From Maea johnstoni (lineage: Eukaryota > Annelida > Polychaeta > Spionida > Magelonidae), in contig OZ012685.1 in NCBI GenBank assembly GCA_963942565.1, forward strand, positions 19,674,902 to 19,738,901: DNA of 64,000 bases, in the 5' to 3' direction. The translations under genes and the position numbers were made by a program. Shown in pieces: positions 46,285 to 56,998 of the stretch (positions are counted from its first letter, which is position 1; every line of letters starts with the position of its first letter). The notes below the pieces were generated by a model. It saw only the letters and a program-made list of their open reading frames with translations, was not told the origin of the DNA and made no database searches.

Positions 46285-46515
46285 TATCTTTGCACTCCTT
46301 AGAAAGAATGTAAGTACACCTATTACTTATACATTTAGTTCACTTTTGTTTTCCATGCCCCTCCTTAGGAAGAGTACATGTGCACCTTTTTGTAACTCTG
46401 CTTAGAAAGAGTGAAAGTGCACTCATTTTGTATTTTCTATGTTTAGTTCATCTATGTTTATTCTATGTTCTTCCTTGGAAAAAGAAAATGCACACCTGTT
46501 GTAACGTCATGTTTA
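46285..46515. repeat. ~85-bp diverged tandem repeat
   Basis: Three loose units with CTYCTTAGAAAGAATG or CCTTAGGAAGAGTAC, a GTGCACCT-like block and TTTAGTTCA. It ends in TTTACAGCAAAAAAAGTAC before the (ACT)n tract. A similar TTACAGCAAATAAACA-(CTA)n end is at 19450-19482, so this may be the 3' part of a dispersed retroposon. Confidence 0.5.
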
Positions 46516-46527
46516 CAGCAAAAAAAG

Positions 46528-46550
46528 TACTACTACAACTACTACTACTT

Positions 46551-46613
<63 letters not shown>

Positions 46614-46614
46614 G
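46528..46614. repeat. (ACT)n tract
   Basis: About 27 ACT units, nearly pure. It joins directly to SINE family 2 at its right side, and a second short ACT run (46882-46900) lies at the other side of that SINE. Confidence 0.95.
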
Positions 46615-46882
46615 GTCGCTAGTTCAATTCCCGGCCGGGGCACTTTGGTCTGTCCTTATGTAAGACAGTTTATTCCATATTGCCTCAGTCTACCCAGCTG
46701 CAAAATTGGTACCTAGCATTGATAAGGCAGTGCTTAGAGCTTGTGCCCTATATGCTGCCAACTGCTCTGGAATATCCCTCGGGGGATTGAAATGGTTTCC
46801 GTATGTACAGGCCTGCTAGAAGAGGAAGGTCGTGTGAGCACTTTGATGGATACAAGACTATAAACCGAATACCTTTACCTTT
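46612..46882 (+). mobile_element. SINE family 2
   Basis: Plus strand: AGTTCAATTCCCGGCCGGGG (B box), then CTTTGGTCTGTCCTTATG, GCTGCAAAATTGGTACC, GGAATATCCCTCGGGGG, CTTTGATGGATACAAGAC and the 3' end CGAATACCTTTACC. It is the inverse counterpart of the 18.5-kb copy. The left end runs into a long (ACT)n tract, with a second shorter ACT tract at the right end. Confidence 0.75.
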
Positions 46883-46900
46883 ACTACTACTACTACTACT

Positions 46901-48277
46901 TTATCATTACAAACACACCTGCGCTGCGGATGAACAGCAGCTTGCCTAGCCGGAAAAAGTATGACAAAATAACGAGCATTAGTAGTAAGATAATGTCTAC
47001 CTATTCCTATTAACCATGTAGCATTATTGACTTTATTCATTATACCAGTCATCATTTACATGCAGATTTCCTCGAACGTGTTAATTATTAAGTACAAACA
47101 TCAAAAGCCCAACCGATAGTGACAAATAAACTTGGCGACTAAAAGTCAATGAGATAATCAATCTCTTTGATTAGTTATACCTTGTTCTTGGAATTTGAGT
47201 TTTACATCTTTCAATGTTCAAAGATTACATTAATTCATTTGTGAACAGCATGTCTCTGATAAAGTTTTTTCAAAGATCGTGACTACAGGAACACAAATGT
47301 CATGTTTACATTTCAGGTTTGATTTTTTGTCTTGAGGCATGTAATCTCAGATATATCACCGCATGCCTTGATCCTGTTTCGTCAGATAAAATGTTGTGAA
47401 CGTGTACAGCACGCGCGCTTGTTGACTGTGCAAATAAACCACACATCTATAATTACATCTATATTGAACTTGATGCCTCAAGGATTTTCTTCACAAGGAC
47501 TTCACACGAATGTAAGATGTCTGGACCCCAAGACTGCTGCAGCCAAGAATCAACCCTTCAATAAATGAATATACCAATCTACAGTGCCGGCATTTAATTC
47601 CTGCACTAAACGCGTGGGATGCACGAGCGTTATATACGACAGCTCTCCCGATCGCCACGCAGTTTCCTGTGCATGGATGACCTCGCAACGTTGGTCTTTG
47701 ATTGCTTGGCTTATCTTTAAACTTGTTATCTATGGCTGTTTGTACAACCGGGCAGTGACAGACGTCCAGTCGACTGGTGCAGGAATTACATGCCTGTACT
47801 GTATGTTTCGACCTTAGGAATCCTGCAGTTCAGAATTAACCTTTCTAAACGTGCTGAAAGTTATACATATACCTTCTATTCCTAGTATATATACGCAAGG
47901 ATATCCAGATTTATTTCGAGTCCTGGAGCACAGATAATTGGTCCTGGAGCACAGCAACTTTGGTGGGCGCTATGCGAAAAAATAGTTCCAACCGGTGGCA
48001 CTACACTATTAGCTTAAATGTAGCAATAACGAAGACCTATATCACTCAATCGGTGATATCAATACATTGAGTGTACACGTTTTCTAAGTAGAATCTGATA
48101 GAATCCTTTGACCATGCTTCCCGAAAAATCTCCTCAGTTAAAAAGTGATAAAAGGGTTTGTCATGTCGCACGTTTTGTGGCGGCCTCTGTCGCACGTCGG
48201 TGCGACAATATGACAGTTGGATACCCCTGATGATATAGATAAGAGACTCGGCATCGAAGCCCACTGATCTCCCACTC
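46901..48277. other. Mostly unique
   Basis: Apart from the TA-flanked MITE copy at 47.6-47.8 kb I recognise nothing here. Confidence 0.5.
47580..47803 (+). mobile_element. TA-flanked MITE family, copy with best ends
   Basis: Left TACAGTGCCGGCATTTAATT then CCTGCAC. Right GGTGCAGGAATTACATGCC then TGTACTGTA. The two ends are inverted complements over about 26 bp and both finish with TA, the target duplication expected of Tc1/mariner-type elements. About 224 bp, no coding sequence. The family assignment is inference from the ends only. Confidence 0.85.
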
Positions 48278-49302
48278 ATTATCAACAATCCGTACCATGC
48301 GCAGTGCGCATACTCATATGACGTAGCAGACTCGGTAGCTGCCGTCCAATTTACTAAACTAAAATGGTAGTATAATTTTACTGGAAACGTATTTCTGAAG
48401 ATTCGGTTTATAAAAATAGACAATTTCACCTTGATATTGTATCTTTGAATACTTATAAATGTTTACAAATAAAAAAAAGTTAAATAAAAAACGATTCATT
48501 CACTTCCTTTTTCACTTTTAAAAGAACTGTTTTTTGGTAACATTTCCCTTCTTTAAGTCATTTAAAGGATAGGAAAATGCCTTGTAACACTGATTCCAAC
48601 CCCTTTTTTGAGGAATATATAAAGGTGGCACCAAGCGATTTCACCCGGAACGTGAAAGTAGATATCTTTGGCTGTATGATTCAATAGAAATTAAGGTGAT
48701 TACTGAAAGTCGGCCCGCTTCCATTTTTCACTTGAAAATCTATTGTTTTAGTGTTTTGCTAGATTACCAAAGACGATTGTTTCATCGTGTTTGTGCGATT
48801 GTTAGCTCACATATCCGACAGTTTACCAGTTTGTCGGCAACTACAGACGTACAGCATTCACAATTGAATTAGCACGTTCACATGCACTTTGAAAATATAC
48901 CCAACCATGAATTACGAATAATCATAATTACATGTAATTAAGGAATATTCCAAAATGAATCATGATTATTCATCATTAGAGCCTTAGGGAAATATTTTGA
49001 TTCGTTAATAAGTATTCATCTGTCATGATATATGTCGCGGAGAGGCATATGTTATGCATATAGTATTTTGTTGTGCCCATCTATGTTCACATAGTCCAGA
49101 ATTTGAAATATTAATTGGTCTGATACATATGGATTTCAATCCAAGTAGAGTGTGTCTATCCGCCTGAGTGATCGGTGACGTAATTCACGCGCGTTTTTAG
49201 TTGTCCCGCATTGGCTAACGAGGTGTTAGTAGGCGTGGCCTCGCTTACTACAGCGCGCTCCTAGCGGTGGGTCCATCATTACTATGACCGGGAAAGTTGC
49301 TA
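48278..49302. repeat. 1-kb long repeat, copy B
   Basis: Second copy, same orientation, with scattered substitutions and small indels (for example an extra CTTGAAAATCTATTG stretch near 48733). It starts with CATTATCAACA and ends TGACCGGGAAAGT. A SINE family 1 scrap abuts its right edge. That the similarity breaks at the same right-hand base in both copies argues for a defined element end. Confidence 0.8.
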
Positions 49303-49385
49303 TTGGGAGTACCCAGTGAAGACCACCGCCTAACCCAACGTCACTGTCAACTTTCAACTTTCTAACCCATGTAGTGAACGATGCG
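49303..49385 (-). mobile_element. SINE family 1, short partial copy
   Basis: Minus strand: GGGAGTACCCAGTGAAGACC, ACCGCCTAACCC and GTCACTGTCAACTTTC. It starts directly at the right edge of the 48.28-49.30 kb long repeat. Confidence 0.55.
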
Positions 49386-50119
49386 TGCTGTCAGTGGCGA
49401 AGAGGTAACATTCGTAACGAGATTGGTTTTAATCTCGATTTCCCGGTTTTCTCTTTTCGCGATATGATCTACAAGTGATGTCGAAAGTCTTTAAATTGAT
49501 AAAGAGAAACACGCTTATCATATTCAAATTTAGCAAAAGTAACGCTTTGTTCGATAGCAGCCTAACAATTGTCATTCGTATACGTATACGAGGTGCACTG
49601 ACTTGTTAGTGTAGCAGCTGTGATGGTACCTACATGTACATGTATATATTTCACATCATAAACTTTTCTTCCAATCTCGCAAAAGTAGTAATCGATGCCA
49701 AGCGGACGTTGTTTTTTTCCGTATACATATACGAACAATGCGTTTATTAATGTATTATCCATGATAGTTTCCTTCCATAGAATTGGATATATATATCATG
49801 ATACACCTCTCCATTTATATCACTATCTCTAGCTCCATATCCTGCCTGCCATATTGATCGTAACAAATGGTGAGCTTGACCAAAGGTAGCTACGTCACGA
49901 ACCGTATATTTATGACACGCTCAAAGGAAAATAGATTGATAATTTTATGCACCGTACTTTATCTGCCACTAAGCGATAATCAATGGTACTTAATCCGACG
50001 GTAAATGCCCAGTTTATGTCCCTTTTATGGTGCTGCCTTCATGCCCAGATGACTGTGTTTGAGCTGCTCATAAATAATGCGTCAGCTGCCTTTGTGTTAC
50101 AAGCTTCATTACCAGTTCT

Positions 50120-50755
50120 GGGAAGCCCAAGATCTAACTTGTGTTCTTTCGTGCAATGCTACGTTGTTGGACTAAATACATGACGCCTCATTGCCTATTA
50201 TCGATCAAAATGAATGCTATCCAGATTATATTTACTAGACTTAGTAAAGGCGTCACTGTACAACCACTACTTTTCGCACACCACGTAGTGTTTAGGCAAT
50301 TCTTATACTATGCGGTAGACCACTCGGCTTTCAGGGGCAGGCCCCCGATCCAACTTGTGTTCTTAGGTGCATTGATACGTTGTGGGATTAGATATCTGAC
50401 GCCTCTTTGCCTATTATTGATCAACATGAGTGCTATATATATTATATCTACTAGACTAAGTAATGGCTTCACGGTGCAACCAAAACTTTTCGCACACCAC
50501 GTAGTGTTTAGGCAATTCTTGTTCTATGCGGTAGACCACTCGGCTATCAGGGTCAGGCCCTTGATCCAACTTATATTCGCTGGTGCAATCGGGGGCAGGC
50601 CCAGCTGTGTGGTAGATTCACTAAACATGAGTACATGTATAACCCAGATTCCATCTACGTGGTGAAGTACAGATTACGTTGTACAACTGCTACTGTTCGC
50701 CCGCCACGTAGTATTTGGACCATTTCTTGCACTATGCGGTAGACCACTCCACTAT
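50120..50755. repeat. ~220-bp tandem repeat, about 2.7 units
   Basis: GATCYAACTTGTGTTC begins units at 50131, 50348 and 50573. Shared blocks are CCTATTATCGATCAAAATG, TTTCGCACACCACGTAGTGT, GGCAATTCTT and TATGCGGTAGACCACTCGGC. The third unit is partial and more diverged. The 174-residue open frame across it only reflects the repeat. Confidence 0.85.
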
Positions 50756-50990
50756 CGGATCCTGCCCTGATGGCCGTATGGTCTCAGACGTTACCACTGA
50801 CTGCTAGCTATCTCTCACCACTACCCGGGTTCCAATACAGGACGGGGCAAGTGAGAAAGTCACCAGTGACTTGGGGTTAGCCTGTAGTATTCGCCGGATA
50901 CTCCAGTTAACTCCACCACACACAACAGGATATTCACGACTTAGCCGCAATGTGGCAGAAAAAGGGACGATAATCAAGTCAAAATCCCTG
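50755..50990 (+). mobile_element. SINE family 1, full-length copy
   Basis: Plus strand: A box TGGCCGTATGGTCTCAG, B-box region GGGTTCCAATACAGG, body AAGTCACCAGTGACTTGGGG and 3' end ATGTGGCAGAAAAAGGGACG. It sits right after the 220-bp tandem repeat and right before a piggyBac-like MITE. Confidence 0.78.
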
Positions 50991-51012
50991 ATCAATTTCA
51001 CTATGCGGCATG

Positions 51013-51220
51013 GAGTTATCCCTTATGCTGCTGGTTACTATTTTGGCCATCACAAAATGATGCAAAAGAAGAGAAATGACTGAAACCCTGGCAAATGGAT
51101 ACTCATCTGAGAGTACTCGTCGAGAGCTATCCAATGAATAACAACACGACAGGGTTTAGATGCTTTTCAAAAATCATTGCATCCTTTGGATGAAAGTAAC
51201 CTCAGCATTGGAAGGGTTAA
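51013..51220 (+). mobile_element. piggyBac-like MITE family, copy 4
   Basis: Plus strand: TTATCCCTTATGCTGCTGG, TACTCATCTGAGAGTACTCG, GAGAGCTATCCAATGAATAA and right end CAGCATTGGAAGGGTTAA. The 80 bp before it (CTGATCAATTTCACTATGCG and neighbours) also precede copy 5. Confidence 0.74.
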
Positions 51221-51520
51221 CAAGCTCACATACACACACGAGGGAAGATACAAAGATACAAACACAGGGAAAACACAATTAACGATAAATTTGAGATACC
51301 ATAGTATAGTTAGTAATTAGCTGTGTGGTTGATTTTACTACTTGAGAATAGTAGTGAGAAATGTGAGACAATTCTCTTACCATCAAACTTTCGATCCATG
51401 CTGCCTACTGTATTTGGAATTTCCCTCGCTCGGTTTCCTACACCACTCACAAACTGGTTATGCCAGAAAATGTGGTAATAATCAAAATTCGGAATTCCTG
51501 ATCTGTTTCACCGCGCGGCA

Positions 51521-51736
51521 TGGAGTCGCTGGTAGTGGCTAATTTGCCATTATATTATGATGCAAAAAACAAACAGAAATGACTGAAACCCTTGTAAATG
51601 GGTACTCATCTGAGAGTACTCGGTGAGAGCTATTCAATGAATACCAACAAGACAGGTTTTAGATGTTTTTTCAGAAATCTTTGCATCATTATAGATAGTG
51701 CTTTGGACGAAAATAGCCTGAGCATAGGAGTTATTA
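51521..51736 (+). mobile_element. piggyBac-like MITE family, copy 5
   Basis: Plus strand: AATGACTGAAACCCTTGT, TACTCATCTGAGAGTACTCG, GAGAGCTATTCAATGAATAC, then AGCCTGAGCATAGGAGTTA. The left end is degraded. With copy 4 it is part of a roughly 510-bp spaced duplication that includes the left flank. Confidence 0.68.
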
Positions 51737-52408
51737 TCTGCCGTGCGCAGGACTGTCTGTTATGTGATAAATCTAGCACTGCGTGCACAACACAAGCCGC
51801 TTAAGTCACTTTAAGAGACACTACGTCTTAAGGGGAGCCCGCTCTGCGATGCCAGATGCATGTAAACTTGAGCATTAGCAGATCTTAAGTATGGAGACCA
51901 CCATGGGAGGCACAAGGTTCATGCTCGTAAATCCTACCAAAACACATACAAATCAACGGACATACTTAGATGCGATAAACAAAATGACAGAAAACGGGTA
52001 CGGACTATCATCATTCGTCTTTTGGCGAATCCTCAAGTCAGATTTGGCTGTCGAAGGATTTGCCTCGACCTTCTTCGAGATGCTTAAAGGATGCGCACGC
52101 ATCTCTAAAAGAGTGTGTGCATCGGAAAAAGGTTTGATTGAATGTGCTCAAGATTACACGATATGAGTATAGTTCTATCTAAAAAGGTTGACTACCTATA
52201 CTATAGACTGGTTAAATGTTTTGTTTTATTCCTTTGTGTACCTATGTTAATTTGTTGTCATGCATTTTTCACGACTTGTAATTGTGGTCCTTAAAGATAC
52301 ATACATTACATTATGATGTTCCAACAAGTAAAAGGTTTGCTGTTTGACTTGTTTATAAGAACAACTCACCGTTTTTAAATTTTTGCCAGACTCTCAGACG
52401 TGAGAAAA
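51737..52408. other. Unassigned, contains a 91-codon open frame
   Basis: A plus-strand frame at 51891-52166 begins METTMGGTRFMLVNPTKTHT and includes a WRILKSDLAVEGFASTFFEM segment. It has no domain I know. It could be chance, a piece of a transposon or a small exon. Confidence 0.35.
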
Positions 52409-52681
52409 TTAAGAGACTTTATTCTGCCCCAAATGGGGAGGAGTGTAAAAAGCAAAATGCAATATACACAACCAAAAAATGGAGAGTAAATACACATATA
52501 CGACCGCTGTAATTTGAGTGAGTTTTAATAAACTTAGTAGCAAAATATCTGGCTCAATGAAATAATCACCAAACATTCTCATGAACGTCTCATTGTCCCT
52601 TATCTGATACATGTAGTAGTTTCTATTTTTTTTGTCGAGAAGCATGTCCTGACTGTGTTTGAGTAGTCCAACTGTAATCAT
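52409..52681 (-). mobile_element. Possible 3' end of another LINE, head-to-head with the 52.7-kb LINE
   Basis: A 90-residue open frame with NRNYYMYQIRDNETFMRMFG and DYFIEPDILLLSLLKLTQIT, followed by hydrophobic residues and an AATAAAG before the lower edge. The short charged-aromatic block ending in a LLKL helix reminds me of C-terminal ends of reverse transcriptases that follow a zinc knuckle, but there is no diagnostic motif. It directly abuts the truncated 5' edge of the 52.7-kb LINE in opposite orientation. That could be an insertion junction or a 5'-inverted copy. Identity is uncertain. Confidence 0.35.
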
Positions 52682-54898
52682 ATGGTATTGTTCAATTGCA
52701 ATAGGCTGTGGTTATTAAAACAAGTTTTAGGTTTGATTTTGATCCTGGACTTTGCGAAAGCTTTTGATACTATTGAATGGTCTTTTATTAACAATGTTTT
52801 CAAATTTTTAAATTTTGGTGAAAACTTATGCAGAGCTATTGAGTTGTTACAGAATAACTCTTTCTCTCGTGTCGAACAAAATGGTTTCCTGTCAGACAGA
52901 ATTTCTCTTGCAAGGGGTTGTCGTCAAGGCGACCCCATCTCCCCTTATATTTTTGTAGTTTGTGCCGAGGTCTTATCGCATGTCCTGAGGGAATGCCCTG
53001 ATGTGAGGGGAATAAGGGTACATAATGTTGAGATGTTAACATCACAATACGCTGATGACACTACTGTGTTTCTGGATGGAGACTTACACAGTCTCAATTA
53101 TACAGTAAGAATTTTAAAGTGGTTTGAAAAAATATCGGGTCTGGCCATAAATAATGACAAAACAAAAGTTGTCAAGCTTGGGGCCTTAAAAGACAGAAGC
53201 ATACCATGGCAGGGGAAATATGGTTTCGAGTGGACTAGTTCATTCGAGATCTTAGGAATTTTTTATGACACAAATGACATGGAAAATATTACAAAGATCA
53301 ATATCTATAGAAAAATGGGTGATGTAAAGCAATTAATAAGAATATGGCATTCTAGGAATCTAACTCCATATGGAAAAATAATGATAATAAAATCTTTATT
53401 AATGTCTAAATTCACCCATATGCTTCTGTCTCTTCCGAGCCCCAGCATAGAGTTAATAAGATAATTAGATCAACTATTTGCAGATTTCCTTTGGTCTGGA
53501 AAGTCACCAAAATTCTGTAGGGAAATTTTAGAGGCCGAAATTAACCAAGGAGTCTTAAACTTCACAACCTCTCAAACTTTGATGCCGCTCTTAAATTGGG
53601 ATGGCTAAAACGTTTCCTCAAAAGCAAGAGTAAATGGACAGTTTTTCCAAAAGAACTAGAATTAGAAGGTGTTTTTAGCCTTGGTTTAGATTACGTAGAA
53701 AGAATTGAGGGTTTAACTACAAATCCTTTTTGGCAGGATGTTTTAAATGCACTTAGAAAACTATGGAAATCCAATATAGTTTATGACAAGAAAGTGATAA
53801 CTGAAGCTCCTCTTTGGTACAATCCTAATTTTAGATTGGAAATTAAGAGAGAATGGAAAGAAAAGGTTATAATGGTTATCTCTGATCTGATTGACTATTT
53901 GACTGTCCCATTAACAATGGAAAAATTACAGGAGAAATTTGACATAAAAATCAACTTCCTAGAAAATGGAAAAATCTCAGCTGCCCTAAGAAAACACTTC
54001 GAATGGAAGGATATACCAGACCACAGAGAACCTTTGCTTCGAAACTCTTTCCTTAACACCATCCTGTCTCTAGATATTAAAGGTGTGTCTAATCTATATA
54101 GAGCATTACAACATCAAGGTAATCATATCTTAGGTGAAGTTAGTGGAAAATGGGAAGACAAATTAAGAATTCATATTAGTCCGACAGAAATATCAAGATC
54201 TTTTGCTTTCCACCATCGAACCTACAAGGACTGCTATCTAAAATATACTCAATTTCGTACTCTTCATAGAAGATTTTATACAAATGATAAGCTTTTCAAA
54301 ATGGGCAAAAAACAATCCAACCTGTGTACTTTCTGTAAAACATCGTTGGATAACGTTGAACATATGTTGCTTTACTGCCCTATCATAATAGAATTATGGG
54401 ACAAAGTCAACAAATGGTTGATAGAGATTGGCTTTATTAACTTTAGATTTACAGATTATAAAAAAATACTTGGAGACATTGACAACGGTATCATCATTAC
54501 AACAATAATTTTATTAACAAAAAAAGTAATTTACAATTGTTTTAAGAAGGATAGTATACCAACAATACAATACATTCAAAATGAGACAAAAAAAATTCTT
54601 TTATCAGGAAAAATATGAGTTTTACATCAAACATAAAAGTCATATTTTTGATAAGAAATGGTTTTTACTCAATACATATTACTCAAACAATTGACAAGTT
54701 TTTTTACTGTTAACAAAAACTGGTTATACCTTGCATTTTGTGCCAACACACTGTATACTATAGCAAATAGTCATACTGTTATATGCGTATAAATCCACCT
54801 TCACATTATGGTGTAAACACTTGGCTACCCTTTTGTACACTGTATATACTATGACTGATGCATGCAACTGAATAAAAATGTTCCAAAAATAAAAAAAG
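52682..54898 (+). mobile_element. L1/Tx1-like LINE, 5'-truncated, RT to 3' end
   Basis: The 5' half is absent: the element begins inside the reverse transcriptase at LILDFAKAFDTIEW (52736). Then come GCRQGDPISPYIFVV (about 52918), QYADDTTVF (about 53047) and KTKVVKLG. A stop at 53462-53464 is followed in the same frame by LDQLFADFLWSGKSPKF. The frame then shifts and stays open from 53596 to 54618, carrying about 340 residues of the C-terminal region with a CCHC-like motif: Cys-x2-Cys (LCTFC), His (EHMLLYC) and Cys, near 54330-54380. The 3' end has AATAAAAATG and an A-rich tail ending about 54898. It is the same family as the 14-18 kb element but opposite strand, and less decayed. Confidence 0.9.
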
Positions 54899-55336
54899 TT
54901 TTAGGTTTTAAAGCAAATAATTAGATAAACCAATTTTGGTGTATTTCTGTATATCGGAATTAACACTAAGAAACCTAAGGCCTTTAAGATCTGAGGACTT
55001 GAAATCAGTGATTTTTAGTAAACAGTTACTTTAAGGAACTAGGAGAAAGACTTAAATGGTGAATACATGTTTGTAATTGATATCAAAAGAACATAACACC
55101 ACCAATTCTAATCCTTGTGAAAGTGTTAGATTAGAAGACCATCACAATTATTTATGAGATATTTATGAACATTTTGAAGATTTAATTTGAATAGTAACTT
55201 AAAGCTATCATCAGAACCGTGTGGATTTTATTTTGAAGGATACACATTTCCATATTGAGTCTTTAATGTTTAACCCGGTGGTATTATTAGTTACGCCCTG
55301 TTGGAAAGTGCAATCCGGCCTCATATCCAACCGAAG

Positions 55337-55434
<98 letters not shown>

Positions 55435-56280
55435 AGTATATATGTATATAGATGGTTTGGGTGTTGGGTTTAAGTCCGAGCCTGCCTGCCGATGGCCTAA
55501 TAAAGCCTTATTGACTGCTCACCAGGGCAGTATGTGTAACATGAGTTACATGACTCTTCGCCAGGGCAGTATGTTTAAATAACTTTTACCTTAATGCGTT
55601 TGTTTATCACACTTACTGCGTTGGTAATGAGTTTAAGGCCTTTATCATTGCTCCCCTATATACGTAGCATCTTCAATTTAATCAATAACATCTTGTGATT
55701 TATAGAGTACCAACCCACGATAAGGACCAAGTTTTTTTTACAAATTTTGATTAGGCTATCTTTCTTTTTTCATGAGAACTTGTCAAAAGAGTAATGTGAA
55801 ATGGCATAATTTTACTCATTTTCCAATTTTGAATCAGAAATATGTTCTAATTTGTGGATGGTTTCCACCTCAGCCCTGGTATGGCAGAATGGTCCTCTGC
55901 TCAATGAATAATATTGGTATTCATTTTAACATTTAACACACTGCATTATAGATAATGGAATGTGGAGTGGGAGGAAGGGAACCGGGTAAAGAACGGGTCA
56001 CATCTTGTGTGTATTTCGAGAATTCGATAATTCGCAATTTTACAAATTTTCTATTGTTATATTTTTTTCTGAAATTAGACTTTCTAAGTGTTTCAAAAAT
56101 GTTTTATAGTTTAGTTACCATAATGTGATGATTTGAGCTTAATATTCATATTACAATCATTACTATTTTAACATCTATAATGGCTAAGCATAATATTGAA
56201 ATGCATGAAAAGGTCTAAGTTGTCAGTGATCAGTAATCAATGAATAAGAAACAGTCAAATCATTTTAGTTACTGACATAA
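54899..56280. other. Unique sequence around a TA tract
   Basis: Except for 55292-55432 nothing is recognised. A short duplicate CACCAGGGCAGTATGT, CGCCAGGGCAGTATGT is at 55520-55577. Confidence 0.5.
55292..55432. repeat. Hairpin-MITE arm running into a (TA)n tract
   Basis: 55292-55337 is the left arm TTACGCCCTGTTGGAAAGTG, CAATCCGG and CCAACCGAAGT of the 135-bp hairpin MITE at 5953. From 55337 to 55432 it is replaced by (TA)n. The right arm is not present. Confidence 0.85.
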
Positions 56281-56579
56281 TTAAAGGGCAAATGTACCAT
56301 CAGAATGATTTAGGAAAGGAGAGCCCAGCTCCCTATTAATACTATCTCTTAAGCACCGATGACACAGCTGGTGCTTAGAAGATGCCAAAAACACAGTGCA
56401 TCATGGGATACATGGACGCCCGCATATGGCTGCCGCAGGCCTGTTACTTGGTCACTTCTGTAAGCTATAACTGAGTAGTGCTGAAGAGGACAGGTTCGGG
56501 GGGAGGTCTTAATTGAAAGGTGACATGTATAGGCTCATTTTGAACCTAAACCATTCTGATGGTGCATTTGCCCTTTAAC
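56281..56579. mobile_element. TTAA-flanked inverted-repeat MITE, 300 bp
   Basis: Left end TTAAAGGGCAAATGTACCAT, CAGAATG. Right end CATTCTGATGGTGCATTTGC, CCTTTAA. The ends are inverted complements over about 27 bp with one or two mismatches, and both finish at TTAA, the piggyBac target. There is no coding sequence. It is not related to the 911-1523 family in its interior. Confidence 0.82.
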
Positions 56580-56775
56580 TAAGGCTAAGGGGGGATACAT
56601 TATGATGTAAGGTTTAATGCATGGACCAATCCCTCAAGGTTCGGGTTTCACACGCTTCACGAACATGGTAAGTGCAAAGGACATTAACATAGATCAAGAG
56701 AAGTTCATCTGGGAATAATGAAGACATAGAGAGACCTCCTATTCTGTTTTAGTCACCAGCGTTACATGTAGTCTC

Positions 56776-56998
56776 GGGCCTGCCCTGATGGCCGTGTGGT
56801 CTAAGGTGTTGACCCTGACTGCTAGCTGTCCACCATCGGGGTTTGAATCTCACCCGGGGCATGTGAGAAAGTTGCCAGTGACTTTGAGTTAGGCACAGAT
56901 TTTCGTCGGGTACTCCGGTTCCCTCCACCAATTACAACTGGCTAGTCACGAATTAGCCGTAATATGGCAGAGAAAGTGACGAGAAACGAAACTCCGAA
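56776..56998 (+). mobile_element. SINE family 1, full-length copy
   Basis: Plus strand: A box TGGCCGTGTGGTCTAAGG, B-box region GGGGTTTGAATCTCACC, body AAGTTGCCAGTGACTTTGAG and GGTACTCCGGTTCCCTCC, and 3' end ATATGGCAGAGAAAGTGACG. It is one of the best-preserved copies. A head-only fragment with the same A box (TGGCCGAGTGGTCTAGAG) is at 57275-57302. Confidence 0.82.

Noticed and set aside
50141-50665. A 174-codon open frame
   Set aside because: It spans the 220-bp tandem repeat, and the protein repeats only because the DNA does.
51891-52166. A 91-codon plus-strand open frame (METTMGGTRFML...)
   Set aside because: No recognised domain, no splice or promoter context. Left as unassigned sequence rather than a gene.
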